Positions 20,819 through 30,577 are shown, numbered from the stretch's first letter. The stretch is DNA of 64,000 nt from Paenibacillus montanisoli (GCF_003268025.1 NZ_QLUW01000001.1:62001-126000), one strand, 5' to 3'. Program-made: numbers and translations. The notes: generated by a model not told the origin, from the letters alone.

Positions 20819-21040
20819 TGTCCCGCGGCTCCAAAGGACGGCCCGTGAACTTGGCTAATTTCATTCCTTTGTCGTGAGTTTAGTTAGATTTTTAATGAAA
20901 TGTTTAGAAATTGTAGACGGCGTTGGCCGCGTTTCGAGGAAAAGGACTTAATTTGTGGTTTGCCCAATTCGGTGAACTTGATACGATGACATCGTTGGTA
21001 GAGCCGGCTTAAAAGAGTACAAATCAAAGGAGAACAAATA

Positions 21041-22816
21041 ATGCCTACGTTTACGGTTGAAGGGAATCAATTTGTCTATAACGGGGAAAACGTCCGGATT
21101 ATATCGGGGGCTATGCATTATTTCCGCATTGTGCCGGAGTATTGGCGCGACCGATTAATGAAGCTGCGGGCTTGCGGGTTTAACACAGTGGAAACGTACG
21201 TACCGTGGAATTTGCACGAGCCGAAGGAAGGACAGTTCAACTTCAACGGCATTGCCGACATCGAACAATTCATCCGATTAGCCGGGGAGATCGGCTTATT
21301 CGTCATCGTACGGCCGAGCCCCTATATATGCGCGGAGTGGGAGTTCGGCGGCTTGCCTCCCTGGCTGCTTAAAGAAGAAAATATGCGTTTACGATGCTTT
21401 TATCAGCCGTATTTGGATAAGATCGATGCTTATTACGATGCGCTGCTGCCACGATTGCTGCCGCTTCAATGCACGAACGGCGGACCGATTATCGCGATGC
21501 AAATCGAGAATGAATATGGCAGCTACGGCAACGACAAGCGATATTTGACCTATTTGAAAGAAGCGTTGCTGAAACGCGGCGTAGACGTCCTTTTATTTAC
21601 ATCGGATGGTTATTCGGACAGCAATTTGCAAGGGGGCACGCTGCTTCCGGACGTATTGGCTACGGTCAATTTCGGATCTCGGCCGGAAGAGGCATTCGGC
21701 AAGCTTCAGGAATACCAGCCGGACAAACCTCTTGTCTGCATGGAATATTGGAACGGCTGGTTTGACCATTGGGGAAAGGCTCATCATACGAGATCGGCAG
21801 AAGACGCGGCGGAAGTTTTGGAACAGATGCTGAAGCTGGGCGCATCGGTCAATTTCTATATGTTCCATGGGGGTACGAATTTCGGGTTCTATAACGGTGC
21901 CAATTATTTGGGCAAATATGAGTCGACCGTAACCAGCTACGATTATGACGTCTTATTAAACGAAAGCGGCGATATTACGGACAAATATATCGCGGTACGC
22001 AATGTTTTGGCCCGGTATACCGAGATTCCCAAGCTGGAACTACCGCCATCTACGCCGAAGAAACACTACGGTGAAGTGCGGTTGACTGAGCAGACCCGAT
22101 TGTTTGATTCGCTAGCCCGATTAACCGAGCCGGTGGAGTCCGTGTACACGCAAACAATGGAGGAGCTCGGGCAAGATTACGGCTTTATTTTATACTCCAC
22201 CCGCGTAACCGGACCCTTGTCGCAAACGAAATTAGCGATACAAGATGTGAGAGACCGCGCGCTGATCTTCCTTGACGGCGTGTATCAAGGCGTAATTGAA
22301 CGCAATACGCACGATATCAGACCGAACGTGCAGGACAATGATATCGTGCTGGGTATTCCTCCTACAGGCGCGACGCTCAATATCCTGGTGGAAAATCAAG
22401 GCCGAATCAATTACGGTTACGGCTTGAAAGACCCTAAGGGCATTACGGAAGGCGTTCGTCTTGGCCTGCAGTTTCTATACGACTGGACGATTCATCCGCT
22501 TCCGCTAAACCAGTTGAACGGGCTTGAATTCCGCACGATCCGGCAGGATGAGGCGCCGTTCACGCCTACGTTCTACAAAGGAAAGTTTCACGTTGAAGAA
22601 GTTGGCGACACGTTTCTGAAATTAACGGGCTGGACGAAAGGCGTTGCCTACATCAATGGTTTCAACTTGGGACGTTATTGGGAACAAGGCCCGCAGCAAA
22701 CGTTGTATGTCCCTGCTCCTCTCCTTCGTAGAGGGGACAATGAATTGATCCTCTTTGAACTGCATGACACGAAAGAGGCGATCGTTACGCTGCAGGATTA
22801 CGCGGAGTTAGGTTAG
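21041..22816 (+). CDS. GH35 beta-galactosidase
   Basis: 591-residue retaining beta-galactosidase, the usual size for the short bacterial GH35 form. The TIM barrel (about 1-320) has the proton donor Glu158 in IENEYGSYGND and the nucleophile Glu235 in CMEYWNGWFDHWG. Two C-terminal jelly-roll domains follow, with GRYWEQGPQQTLYVP near the end. No signal peptide, so intracellular. AAAGGAG precedes the ATG. The GH36 gene starts 25 bp downstream and is probably cotranscribed. It would release terminal beta-linked galactose exposed after alpha-caps are removed. Confidence 0.93.
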   Translation: MPTFTVEGNQFVYNGENVRIISGAMHYFRIVPEYWRDRLMKLRACGFNTVETYVPWNLHEPKEGQFNFNGIADIEQFIRLAGEIGLFVIVRPSPYICAEWEFGGLPPWLLKEENMRLRCFYQPYLDKIDAYYDALLPRLLPLQCTNGGPIIAMQIENEYGSYGNDKRYLTYLKEALLKRGVDVLLFTSDGYSDSNLQGGTLLPDVLATVNFGSRPEEAFGKLQEYQPDKPLVCMEYWNGWFDHWGKAHHTRSAEDAAEVLEQMLKLGASVNFYMFHGGTNFGFYNGANYLGKYESTVTSYDYDVLLNESGDITDKYIAVRNVLARYTEIPKLELPPSTPKKHYGEVRLTEQTRLFDSLARLTEPVESVYTQTMEELGQDYGFILYSTRVTGPLSQTKLAIQDVRDRALIFLDGVYQGVIERNTHDIRPNVQDNDIVLGIPPTGATLNILVENQGRINYGYGLKDPKGITEGVRLGLQFLYDWTIHPLPLNQLNGLEFRTIRQDEAPFTPTFYKGKFHVEEVGDTFLKLTGWTKGVAYINGFNLGRYWEQGPQQTLYVPAPLLRRGDNELILFELHDTKEAIVTLQDYAELG

Positions 22817-22841
22817 CGATCGGTTAAGGGGGAGAGAGACA

Positions 22842-24950
22842 ATGATTCGTTTTGACGAACAGAGAAGCATTTGGGTCATGGAAACCAATACTGCCGCTTA
22901 TGCGATAGGGCTATGTGAGACAGGGACGGTCAACCATGTCTATTTCGGTGAGAAGCTTCCCTTCCTTTCCGATTACCCTTGCGCAGAGATTGAAGCGAAA
23001 TATCCATATACATTAGGAAGTGAATTGAGCGCCGAGGAATTTATGGGGTGGTCGAAGGCGAAATATACGGAACCATGCTTAAAAGCAACCTTTGCCGATC
23101 AGGTGCGGGATGCCGTGCTCGAATATCGTTCATGGAGTGTGACGGCAGATACGTTGACAATTGTGCTCAAGGATCAACACTATCCTTTATCGGTGCAATT
23201 ATCTTATAAGCTCTATGAGGATCTCGACATCATCGAGCGGACTGCGGTGATCGTGAATGAAGCCGAATATAGCATAACGTTAGAAGCGGTTCTCTCCGGC
23301 TCGACGTTCGTACCAAAAAACCGGAATTACCGACTCGGTTACTTGACCGGGAAGTGGGTCGGCGAAACGCAATTCGATCAGATGATGCTGCCAACTACGA
23401 AAGTCGTGTTGGAAAGCAGAAGGGGAACGACGAGTCACTTTGCCAACCCCTTCTATACGCTGGATCCGGACGGACTGGCGACAGAGATGTCAGGTGAAGT
23501 GTATTTCGGCGCACTGGCGTTTAGCGGCAATTGGAAAATAACGCTGGAAAGGGATCACTTTGGACTTTTAAAAGTAAGTGCGGGCGTGAACGATTTTGAC
23601 TTCTGCTGGGATTTGAAACCGCAAAGCAGCTTCGTAACACCTAGCTTCTATATTGGGTATTCCAATGCCGGATTCGGTGAAGCGAGCCGTAAATTGCATC
23701 AACTTCAGCTTGAACACTTATTGCCGGCTCCTGCAAGAAGCGAGCTGAGAAAGGTGCTTTATAATTCATGGGATGCAACGTATTTCGATTTTAACGAGGA
23801 ACTGCAGTCTAAGCTTGCGAAAGAGGCCGCTTCTATCGGCGTGGAGCTGTTCGTTATCGACGATGGATGGTTCGGCAAGCGTATGAATGATAAAGCAGGA
23901 TTAGGCGATTGGTATGTGAACTCCGACAAGTTTCCTCGGGGACTCAATAGCTTGATCGAAAAGGTGAATGCGCTCGGAATGGATTTCGGCTTGTGGGTCG
24001 AACCGGAGATGGTAAACCCGGACAGCGATTTGTATCGCGCGCATCCCGAGTGGGTGTATCACTTTCCAACGCGGCAGCGGACGGAAATCCGCAATCAACT
24101 CGTCTTGAATTTGGCGAGGGAAGATGTCCGCCACTATATTTATAGTTTTATGGATGAACTATTAAGCAAGCATCCGATCACGTTCATCAAGTGGGACATG
24201 AATCGGAATTTCAGCGAACCGGGATATCCTGAGGCTCCTGTCTCCGAACAGCGCGAAATCTGGGTAAGGCATGCTTTAGGCGTATACGAAATCGTGAAAA
24301 GATTAAAGGAGCGCCATCCTGATGTACTCTTCCAATCGTGTTCCGGCGGCGGAGGAAGAGTCGACCTTGGCATCATTCAGTACTTTGATCAAGTGTGGAC
24401 CAGCGATAATACGGATGCCTATGACAGACTTCGCATTCAGGAAGGCTTCTCTTTCGCATATTGCGCAAAAATCATGGAGGCTTGGGTATCAGACGAAGTC
24501 CATCCATTGAATCAAAGAAAGCTTTCTTTGAAATATAGGTTCCATAGCGCAATGATGGGCAATTTGGGGATTGGCGTCAATTTAACGAAATGGTCCGATT
24601 CGGAGCGGGCCGAAGCGCGAGAATTGATTGAGCTATATAAGCGCATTCGTCCGACGGTTCAGCACGGCGATCAATACAGGCTTTTATCGCCAAGGGACAA
24701 TGAGGTGTCTGCAACGATGTACGTAAATCGTTCGAAGAACGAAGCGGTCGTTTTCGCTTTTTTGCGCTCAAACTCTTATGGGAATACATTGCCTAAGCTG
24801 CGCCTAGCCGGACTTGAAGATCATGCGCTGTATTCAGTCGAAGGCGAGATGCAGGCTGTAAGCGGCAAGGCTTTAAAACAAATCGGGATTAAGCTGAACC
24901 TGGTCGGCGATTATGACAGCACCGTGATTCGTATTTGTAAGGTTGGTTAG
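22842..24950 (+). CDS. GH36 alpha-galactosidase
   Basis: 702-residue alpha-galactosidase. An N-terminal beta-sandwich is followed by the catalytic barrel with nucleophile Asp452 in KWDMNRNFSEPG and acid/base Asp522 in VWTSDNTDAYDRL; the SCSGGGGRVDLG loop between them is a GH36 hallmark. No signal peptide. GGGGGAGAG precedes the ATG. It hydrolyses terminal alpha-galactosides (for example alpha-1,6 in galactomannan or raffinose) in the cytoplasm. The stop codon is followed in the same frame by the stub of a short-chain dehydrogenase. Confidence 0.94.
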   Translation: MIRFDEQRSIWVMETNTAAYAIGLCETGTVNHVYFGEKLPFLSDYPCAEIEAKYPYTLGSELSAEEFMGWSKAKYTEPCLKATFADQVRDAVLEYRSWSVTADTLTIVLKDQHYPLSVQLSYKLYEDLDIIERTAVIVNEAEYSITLEAVLSGSTFVPKNRNYRLGYLTGKWVGETQFDQMMLPTTKVVLESRRGTTSHFANPFYTLDPDGLATEMSGEVYFGALAFSGNWKITLERDHFGLLKVSAGVNDFDFCWDLKPQSSFVTPSFYIGYSNAGFGEASRKLHQLQLEHLLPAPARSELRKVLYNSWDATYFDFNEELQSKLAKEAASIGVELFVIDDGWFGKRMNDKAGLGDWYVNSDKFPRGLNSLIEKVNALGMDFGLWVEPEMVNPDSDLYRAHPEWVYHFPTRQRTEIRNQLVLNLAREDVRHYIYSFMDELLSKHPITFIKWDMNRNFSEPGYPEAPVSEQREIWVRHALGVYEIVKRLKERHPDVLFQSCSGGGGRVDLGIIQYFDQVWTSDNTDAYDRLRIQEGFSFAYCAKIMEAWVSDEVHPLNQRKLSLKYRFHSAMMGNLGIGVNLTKWSDSERAEARELIELYKRIRPTVQHGDQYRLLSPRDNEVSATMYVNRSKNEAVVFAFLRSNSYGNTLPKLRLAGLEDHALYSVEGEMQAVSGKALKQIGIKLNLVGDYDSTVIRICKVG

Positions 24951-25091
24951 GAGGCCTTTCCAAGCAAGATCGAGGGATCGGCCAGCCCGGAAGAGATCGC
25001 GCAGGCGGCGCTCTTCTTGGCCGGCCAACCATCCGGTTTCATCACGGGCGTCGCGCTTCCCGTTGACGGAGGAGCATCGCTAGGTTACTAA
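24951..25091 (+). pseudogene. 3' remnant of a short-chain dehydrogenase (SDR)
   Basis: The 47 codons that follow the GH36 stop, in the same frame and without a start codon, read SPEEIAQAALFLAG and then GFITGVALPVDGGASLGY before TAA. This is the conserved C-terminus of classical SDR enzymes. The Rossmann fold and catalytic Ser-Tyr-Lys are missing, so this is a deletion remnant. It abuts the sugar-acid dehydratase gene, and fucose-type oxidative pathways commonly pair an SDR with such a dehydratase. Confidence 0.82.
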
Positions 25092-25130
25092 TCGATTTCA
25101 CTATTAACTAACGACTGGGAGAGGGAGCAA

Positions 25131-26228
25131 TTGAAAATTACGAAAGTCGAAAGCTTTGTCCTGCACGTGCCGATTACGCCGCCTATTACAGATGCTATTA
25201 ATGTCGCTACTCACTGGGGCTTGGCCGGTGTGCGCATTTATACCGATGAAGGCTTCGTAGGTTATGGCTACACGGGAACTTGCGCGCATGGCGACGATAT
25301 GATCGTTGATACGATTGAGAAGTACTATGCGCCGCTCCTTATCGGCAAAGATCCGTTTATGGTGAAGGAGCTCTGGGATGAGATGCGTTTTGGCAAAATG
25401 CATTGGATCGGCCGGGCCGGAGTCACTCACATGGCACTTGCGGCGGTGGACATTGCGCTCTGGGACATCATGGCGAAGGCGGCGAGTAAGCCGCTGTGGC
25501 AGCTGCTTGGCGGAGCGAAGTCCAAGCCGATTAAGGCTTATAATACGAATGGAGGCTGGCTGAACTGGTCGAAGGAACGACTGCTGAAGGACGTAACGGA
25601 GATCGTGGAGTCCGGGTTTACTGGCGTGAAAATCAAAGTTGGTAAGCCCGACCCTCGCGAAGACTACGACCGCTGCAAGGCGGTGCGGAAGGCGATCGGC
25701 GACGACGTGATTTTCATGATCGACGTAAATCAGCAATGGAATATCAACACCGCGATGACCTGGGGCAAGAAGCTGGAGGAATTCGATCTGTTCTGGCTGG
25801 AAGAGCCGCTCAATCCGGACGATATCATGGGTCATAAAAAGCTGGCGGACGAGTTGAACGTGCCAATCGCGCTGGGAGAGCATGTTTACAACAAATACGC
25901 ATTCCGTGATTACATCCACCAAGGCGCAGTGGAATATTGCCAGGTTGACGTTACGCGTGTGGCAGGCATCACGGAATGGCTTCAAGTTGCGGGACTGGCC
26001 GCCGCCTATGACGTGCCGATTTGCCCGCATGTCGGCGATATGGGCCAAATCCATCAGCATCTCGTCGCTTCCACGCAGAACGCGATCATGTTGGAGTATA
26101 TCCCTTGGATCCGGCATATTTTTGTGGAGCCAGCAACTGTCAAGAACGGACATTACGTATTACCGGAGATGCCGGGGGCCTCGACGGAGATTATTCCGGA
26201 TCTGTTTGCGGAATATCGGGTGAGATAG
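25131..26228 (+). CDS. Mandelate racemase/muconate lactonizing family sugar-acid dehydratase
   Basis: 365-residue enolase-superfamily enzyme. The TIM barrel carries the Lys167-x-Lys169 pair, metal ligands Asp198, Glu224 and Glu250, and the general-base His300 in CPHVGDM. These residues fit an acid-sugar dehydratase (fuconate, galactonate, rhamnonate or similar) but do not fix the substrate. The start is TTG 25131, with GGGAGAGGGAG ahead of it and the typical family opening MKITKVESFVLHVP. It lies directly after an SDR remnant and downstream of alpha-fucosidase- and galactosidase-type enzymes, which suggests it dehydrates the aldonate of a released sugar. Confidence 0.85.
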   Translation: MKITKVESFVLHVPITPPITDAINVATHWGLAGVRIYTDEGFVGYGYTGTCAHGDDMIVDTIEKYYAPLLIGKDPFMVKELWDEMRFGKMHWIGRAGVTHMALAAVDIALWDIMAKAASKPLWQLLGGAKSKPIKAYNTNGGWLNWSKERLLKDVTEIVESGFTGVKIKVGKPDPREDYDRCKAVRKAIGDDVIFMIDVNQQWNINTAMTWGKKLEEFDLFWLEEPLNPDDIMGHKKLADELNVPIALGEHVYNKYAFRDYIHQGAVEYCQVDVTRVAGITEWLQVAGLAAAYDVPICPHVGDMGQIHQHLVASTQNAIMLEYIPWIRHIFVEPATVKNGHYVLPEMPGASTEIIPDLFAEYRVR

Positions 26229-26253
26229 TACAGGAAAAATAGAAGTGCAAGAT

Positions 26254-26292
26254 AATCCCTTCTTCGTAGATGCGAAGAAGGGATTTTTTATT
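26254..26292 (+). terminator. Rho-independent terminator
   Basis: AATCCCTTCTTCG and its complement CGAAGAAGGGATT form a 13-bp stem with a 6-base loop, followed by TTTTTATT. It ends the glycosidase/dehydratase region. Confidence 0.88.
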
Positions 26293-26410
26293 AGTCGTAA
26301 CAACAGGAAAGCAAGTCGATGACGACTAACCAACGGTTGAGATAACACATAAAGTACGTGCGAAAGAGTCATATTAAAACGGTGCTACTTATTTCCATCC
26401 GAGGTGAACA

Positions 26411-27508
26411 ATGGAGAGAATCAGTCAATCTCAGCTTGCGGCGCTTATCATTATGTTTCAGATCGGCAGTACGCCCTTGTTCCTGCTTGGCAAGGATGCC
26501 GGAGCGGATGCGTGGATTGCGGTACTCATCGCCATGGCGGCCGGGTTATTGCTGCTCTTGCTGACATTGTGCATTCACCGTCTTGAGCCCGGCAAGGAAC
26601 TCATGGAGATTATGAATACTTATTTCGGTAAGTACATCGGCTATGTGTTCGGTATAGCGTATTTCATCTATTTCTCCTACCAATCGGTCAGGAACCTGCG
26701 GGAATTCGGCGATCTGACGAATTTGTATTTGCTGCCTAGAACTCCGCTGCCGGTATTGATCGGTTGCCTGCTGCTCGTTGCAGGCTACGCGGTGTGGCAT
26801 GGCATCGAAGTGTTCGGCAGGATTACGCAAATCCTCTTGCCCGGTATATGTGCGATGTATGGTGCATTCTTAATCGCTATCTATGCAACGGGATTATTCG
26901 ACCTGCACCGGATCGAGCCTTTTCTCGACCACGGAGTCATGAAGGTGATCGATGCCGCATTGCCCGAGGTGTTGTTATTCCCATTCGGGGAAATGGTGTT
27001 GTTCTTGATGTTCTGGAAGTTCGCCGACCGCAAGAAGCATACCTTCCGAACTACGGCCTTAAGTTATGCAGGCACCGGATGTTTCATCATTTTGACCAAT
27101 CTATTTATTGCCGCCAGCTTAGGTCCGATCGCGCAGATAAGCGTTGCTCCCTTCATTCAGCTTGTGAGCCAGATTCAGTTCGCTTCTTTCGTCGAACGAC
27201 TGGATCCGTTCGTGGCCGCCTTGCTGTTCACGGGCGTCTTCATCAAATTGACGGCGTACTTTTTTGGCGCGGCATTCATCGGCAGACATCTGGTCAAAGC
27301 GGATCAGCGTTACATTGTCGTTAGTGTCGGAGTCATTCTGCTCGTTGGCTCGCTTTGGTTCCGCAGCTTCATGCAGCACATTTGGATCGGCTTCGAGTAT
27401 AACTTGAAATACCATTTTCCGGTTTTTCAAATTTATTTGCCGGCTCTGATACTGATCGTCATGCTCCTCAGAAGCCAATTACGTGCGAACGGGAGTAGGC
27501 GATCTTAA
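26411..27508 (+). CDS. Spore germination permease, GerB (GerAB/YndE) family
   Basis: 365-residue protein with about ten membrane helices of the APC-like endospore germination permease family. It opens RISQSQLAALIIMFQIGSTPLF, as GerB proteins do. It forms the B subunit of a germinant receptor in the spore inner membrane and is thought to bind the germinant. ATG 26411 has GAGGTG upstream. It is the first gene of a B-A-C operon; the GerA gene begins 26 bp after its stop. Confidence 0.9.
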   Translation: MERISQSQLAALIIMFQIGSTPLFLLGKDAGADAWIAVLIAMAAGLLLLLLTLCIHRLEPGKELMEIMNTYFGKYIGYVFGIAYFIYFSYQSVRNLREFGDLTNLYLLPRTPLPVLIGCLLLVAGYAVWHGIEVFGRITQILLPGICAMYGAFLIAIYATGLFDLHRIEPFLDHGVMKVIDAALPEVLLFPFGEMVLFLMFWKFADRKKHTFRTTALSYAGTGCFIILTNLFIAASLGPIAQISVAPFIQLVSQIQFASFVERLDPFVAALLFTGVFIKLTAYFFGAAFIGRHLVKADQRYIVVSVGVILLVGSLWFRSFMQHIWIGFEYNLKYHFPVFQIYLPALILIVMLLRSQLRANGSRRS

Positions 27509-27534
27509 CGATTCGCAAGGGTGTGGATGCAAAG

Positions 27535-29169
27535 ATGAGACAATTCTGGGTTAGAAAGAAGAAATCGAATAAAGCCAGGAATGGATCGAACAAACAGTCC
27601 GTTACCTCAGCGAGCTCGGCAGGGATGAATCAGCCGATCTCTGCACACTTGCCGACCAACGTGGAGTGGCTGTATAACGAGCTCGGCGCGAGCTCCGATA
27701 TCGTAACGCGCAAGATCTTCGACGCGGCATTCGGCATGGAAGGAGTACTAATCTACATCGATCATCTGGTCGACCAACAGACGGTCAATCAGATGATCGT
27801 GCAGCCAATTATCGGAATGGCGGCTCAGAATCCGGACGTAAGATCGCCGCTGGACGGGATGGAGCTGTTGAAGAATAAGGCCCTATCCGTAGGACGAATA
27901 GAAGAAGTCCGAACACTGGGCGAAGCGCTCGATCAACTTCTGGGGGGCCACACGCTGATTTTGCTGCAAGGATGTCAGGCAGCGATATCAGCCGATTCGG
28001 CCGGAGGCGAGAAGCGTCCCGTGGAAGAGCCGTCCTCTCAGACCGTCACTCGCGGACCCAAGGATGGCTTCACGGAAAATATTCATACGAACCTGTCATT
28101 GATTCGCCGCCGAATCAAATCCCCGCAATTACGAATTAACAGTCGGCAGATCGGCACACAAACAAAGACGCAGGTCTCCGTCGTGTATATGAAAGGCATC
28201 GCGAAAGACGGCGTCGTGAAAGAAGTGATGGCTCGGCTGGATCGCATCGATACAGACAGCATTATGGATAGCGGTTATATTGAGGAATATATTCAAGACG
28301 CTGCCTTTACGCCGTTTCCGACGATTCAGAGTTCGGAGCGTCCGGATGCAGTTTCAGCGGGTGTGCTCGAAGGGCAGGTCGCGATTATCGTGGATGGATC
28401 CCCGTTCGTACTGGTCGCGCCGGTTACCTTCACCCGGTTCTTTCAGTCGAGCGAAGATTATTATCAGCATTACGATATCTCAACCTTCCTAAGATTCATC
28501 CGTTTTGGCGGGTTTCTCGTCTCGATCCTGCTTCCCTCGCTGTACATTGCCATCTCGACATTCCATCAGGAGATGCTGCCTACGCCTCTCGTGATCAGCT
28601 TGGCTTCGCAGCGCGAAGGCGTGCCGTTCCCGGCGCTTATCGAAGCTTTCATGATGGAAATTACGTTCGAGGTGCTCCGGGAAGCCGGCGTCCGGATGCC
28701 TCGGGCCATCGGTCCTGCCATCTCGATTGTCGGTGCGCTTGTACTGGGGCAGGCGGCAGTCCAAGCGGGCATCGTATCGGCTGCAATGGTCATTGTCGTA
28801 TCATTCACGGCGATTTCGAACTTCGTCATCCCGTATAACAATATGGGGAATGCCTCAAGAATTATTCGATTCGTAATGATGCTCTTGGGCGGTACGCTCG
28901 GGTTATTCGGCATCATGGCGGGCGTTATGGTCATGCTCATTCATTTGGCAAGCCTGCGTTCGTTCGGAGTCGCTTATCTGGCGCCGCTTTCGCCGTTCAT
29001 GCGATCGAGTTGGAAGGACGTATTTCTCCGTATGCCGAGATGGGCGATGAAGAATCGCCCAATCATGATGTCTTCGAATAATCGGACCCGGGGAGGCGAA
29101 GGACAGAAACCGAAAGCGCCGGCGATACCGGGTCACGAGCAAGATCCGTCGCCGGAACCGAAAAGCTAG
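27535..29169 (+). CDS. Spore germination protein, GerA family
   Basis: 544-residue A subunit of a germinant receptor. A basic, Ser/Asn-rich N-terminal tail is followed by the cytoplasmic domain with RGPKDGFTENIHTNLSLIRRRIK, then a membrane domain with HQEMLPTPL, EVLREAGVRMPRAIG and GALVLGQAAVQAGIVS, all GerA landmarks. A Pro-rich cytoplasmic tail ends the protein. I prefer ATG 27535 to the in-frame GTG 27523 because AAGGGTG lies at proper distance from it. It is the second gene of the B-A-C operon. Confidence 0.92.
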   Translation: MRQFWVRKKKSNKARNGSNKQSVTSASSAGMNQPISAHLPTNVEWLYNELGASSDIVTRKIFDAAFGMEGVLIYIDHLVDQQTVNQMIVQPIIGMAAQNPDVRSPLDGMELLKNKALSVGRIEEVRTLGEALDQLLGGHTLILLQGCQAAISADSAGGEKRPVEEPSSQTVTRGPKDGFTENIHTNLSLIRRRIKSPQLRINSRQIGTQTKTQVSVVYMKGIAKDGVVKEVMARLDRIDTDSIMDSGYIEEYIQDAAFTPFPTIQSSERPDAVSAGVLEGQVAIIVDGSPFVLVAPVTFTRFFQSSEDYYQHYDISTFLRFIRFGGFLVSILLPSLYIAISTFHQEMLPTPLVISLASQREGVPFPALIEAFMMEITFEVLREAGVRMPRAIGPAISIVGALVLGQAAVQAGIVSAAMVIVVSFTAISNFVIPYNNMGNASRIIRFVMMLLGGTLGLFGIMAGVMVMLIHLASLRSFGVAYLAPLSPFMRSSWKDVFLRMPRWAMKNRPIMMSSNNRTRGGEGQKPKAPAIPGHEQDPSPEPKS

Positions 29170-29181
29170 GAGGAGGATGAA

Positions 29182-30408
29182 GTGAGCGTTCGAGCACGTC
29201 TATTATTCGTATCGCGGCTAGTCTCGTTCTTGGGCGTCGCAAGTCTTCTGCTTACGGGCTGCTGGGACAGTAGAGAACTCAATCAACTGGGCTTTACGGC
29301 CGCGACGGCGATTGATTATAAAGAAGGCCGGTGGGATTTCTCCTACCAAATAGTCGTTCCTTCGGCTATCTCTCCAATAAGCGTGAGCGGGGCATCGAAG
29401 CTGCCGGTCACCGTCTATTCGACGCAAGGAAAGACGATTCGCGAAGCCACGTGGCGAACCGCGCTCGAAAGCTCGCGGAATCCTTATTTTCCACATAACC
29501 GAGTGATCATTGTCAGTTCGGCGGCAGCGCGGCAAGGGCTTTCAACGCTCATCGACGTTTACCTTCGAAGTACGGAATCCCGAGAGACAGTAAGCGTCCT
29601 CATCACGGATGGCGACGCGCGCCAAGTCTTGAACCAGCTCATGCAGCTCCAGATTATTCCCGGCGACGGGATTGAGGAAATGATCAGCGAAGAAGCAAAA
29701 GCCTTGTCGAGTCTCCCTAATGTCAAGATGTACGATCTTGCTTTGGAATTGCTGGGGACCGCCAAAAGCGCGGTGCTGCCGGAGATTGTCGTCACCGGAC
29801 CTCCCGGCGTGACGAATCCGGACGAGCTGAGCAGGACAAATCTTAGCTCTCAGATTAAATTAGGGAGATTGGCGGTACTGCATCAAGATAAACTTGTAGG
29901 TTGGGTAGCACAACAGGATGCATTAGGGGTAAGCTTCATACGCAACAAGGTGCATAGTGCAGTCTTTCCGTTCAAATGCGAAGAGAGATCGCGCGATATT
30001 GACTCCGCGTTTCGGATCACTCATACCAAAACCCGTCTCACGCCACATAAGAAGGGCGAACATTTCATCATCGAGATCGAGGTAAAAGGCAAAGGGGAAC
30101 TGATGGAGACGAATTGCCCCGTTGACCTTAATGAACCAAATACCATACGCATGATGGAGGAACAGCTGGAGAAGGAGATCGTGGATAAAATTCAGAACTC
30201 CTGGGTGGCGGTCAAGAAGCTGAAGACGGATGTCGTAGGCTTCGCCGATCTCATTCATCGAAAGTATCCGAAAGAATGGAAACGGATCGGCCCCGAATGG
30301 CAGACGGAATTCCTGCAAACCGAGATTCGGCCAAAAGCCGAGATTACGATTAAGCGGGTGGGGCTAATCGGGAAGTCATTTAAGCTTCAGTCCGAGAAGG
30401 ACGGTTAG
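29182..30408 (+). CDS. Germinant receptor lipoprotein, GerC (GerAC) family
   Basis: 408-residue C subunit. A signal peptide ends in the lipobox LLLTGC (Cys27), followed by the family-typical WDSRELNQLGF. The protein would be lipidated and sit on the outer face of the spore inner membrane. GTG 29182 has AGGAGGA upstream and lies 12 bp after the gerA stop. It is the last gene of the first ger operon. Confidence 0.92.
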   Translation: MSVRARLLFVSRLVSFLGVASLLLTGCWDSRELNQLGFTAATAIDYKEGRWDFSYQIVVPSAISPISVSGASKLPVTVYSTQGKTIREATWRTALESSRNPYFPHNRVIIVSSAAARQGLSTLIDVYLRSTESRETVSVLITDGDARQVLNQLMQLQIIPGDGIEEMISEEAKALSSLPNVKMYDLALELLGTAKSAVLPEIVVTGPPGVTNPDELSRTNLSSQIKLGRLAVLHQDKLVGWVAQQDALGVSFIRNKVHSAVFPFKCEERSRDIDSAFRITHTKTRLTPHKKGEHFIIEIEVKGKGELMETNCPVDLNEPNTIRMMEEQLEKEIVDKIQNSWVAVKKLKTDVVGFADLIHRKYPKEWKRIGPEWQTEFLQTEIRPKAEITIKRVGLIGKSFKLQSEKDG

Positions 30409-30412
30409 ATGA

Positions 30413-30448
30413 GACACGAGGGATTATTCTTTCGTGTCACATTTTTTT
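30413..30448 (+). terminator. Terminator of the first ger operon
   Basis: GACACGA / TCGTGTC stem with a 12-base loop, followed by a seven-T run. Confidence 0.75.
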
Positions 30449-30501
30449 GCATTCACTGTTTTTATGCGCACCTGATGGCTATCGAATTCGGCGGCATGAA
30501 A

Positions 30502-30529
30502 TTGATATATGCAAGTTTTTTATTATAAT
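30502..30529 (+). promoter_or_regulatory. SigA-type promoter for the ATP-grasp gene
   Basis: TTGATA (30502-30507) and TATAAT (30524-30529) with a 16-bp spacer, about 50 bases upstream of the ATG at 30578. Confidence 0.6.
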
Positions 30530-30577
30530 AGGAAGAACGGATGTTGAATCATGTAGAACAAGGAGAAAACATGAACT

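Noticed and set aside
24951-25091. Insertion-sequence scar explaining the SDR remnant
   Set aside because: No terminal inverted repeats, target duplication or transposase fragment is visible; a simple deletion fits better.
25104-26153. 349-codon open frame on the minus strand
   Set aside because: It lies opposite the enolase-superfamily dehydratase, has Arg/His-rich shadow composition and no domain; the plus-strand gene has all catalytic residues.
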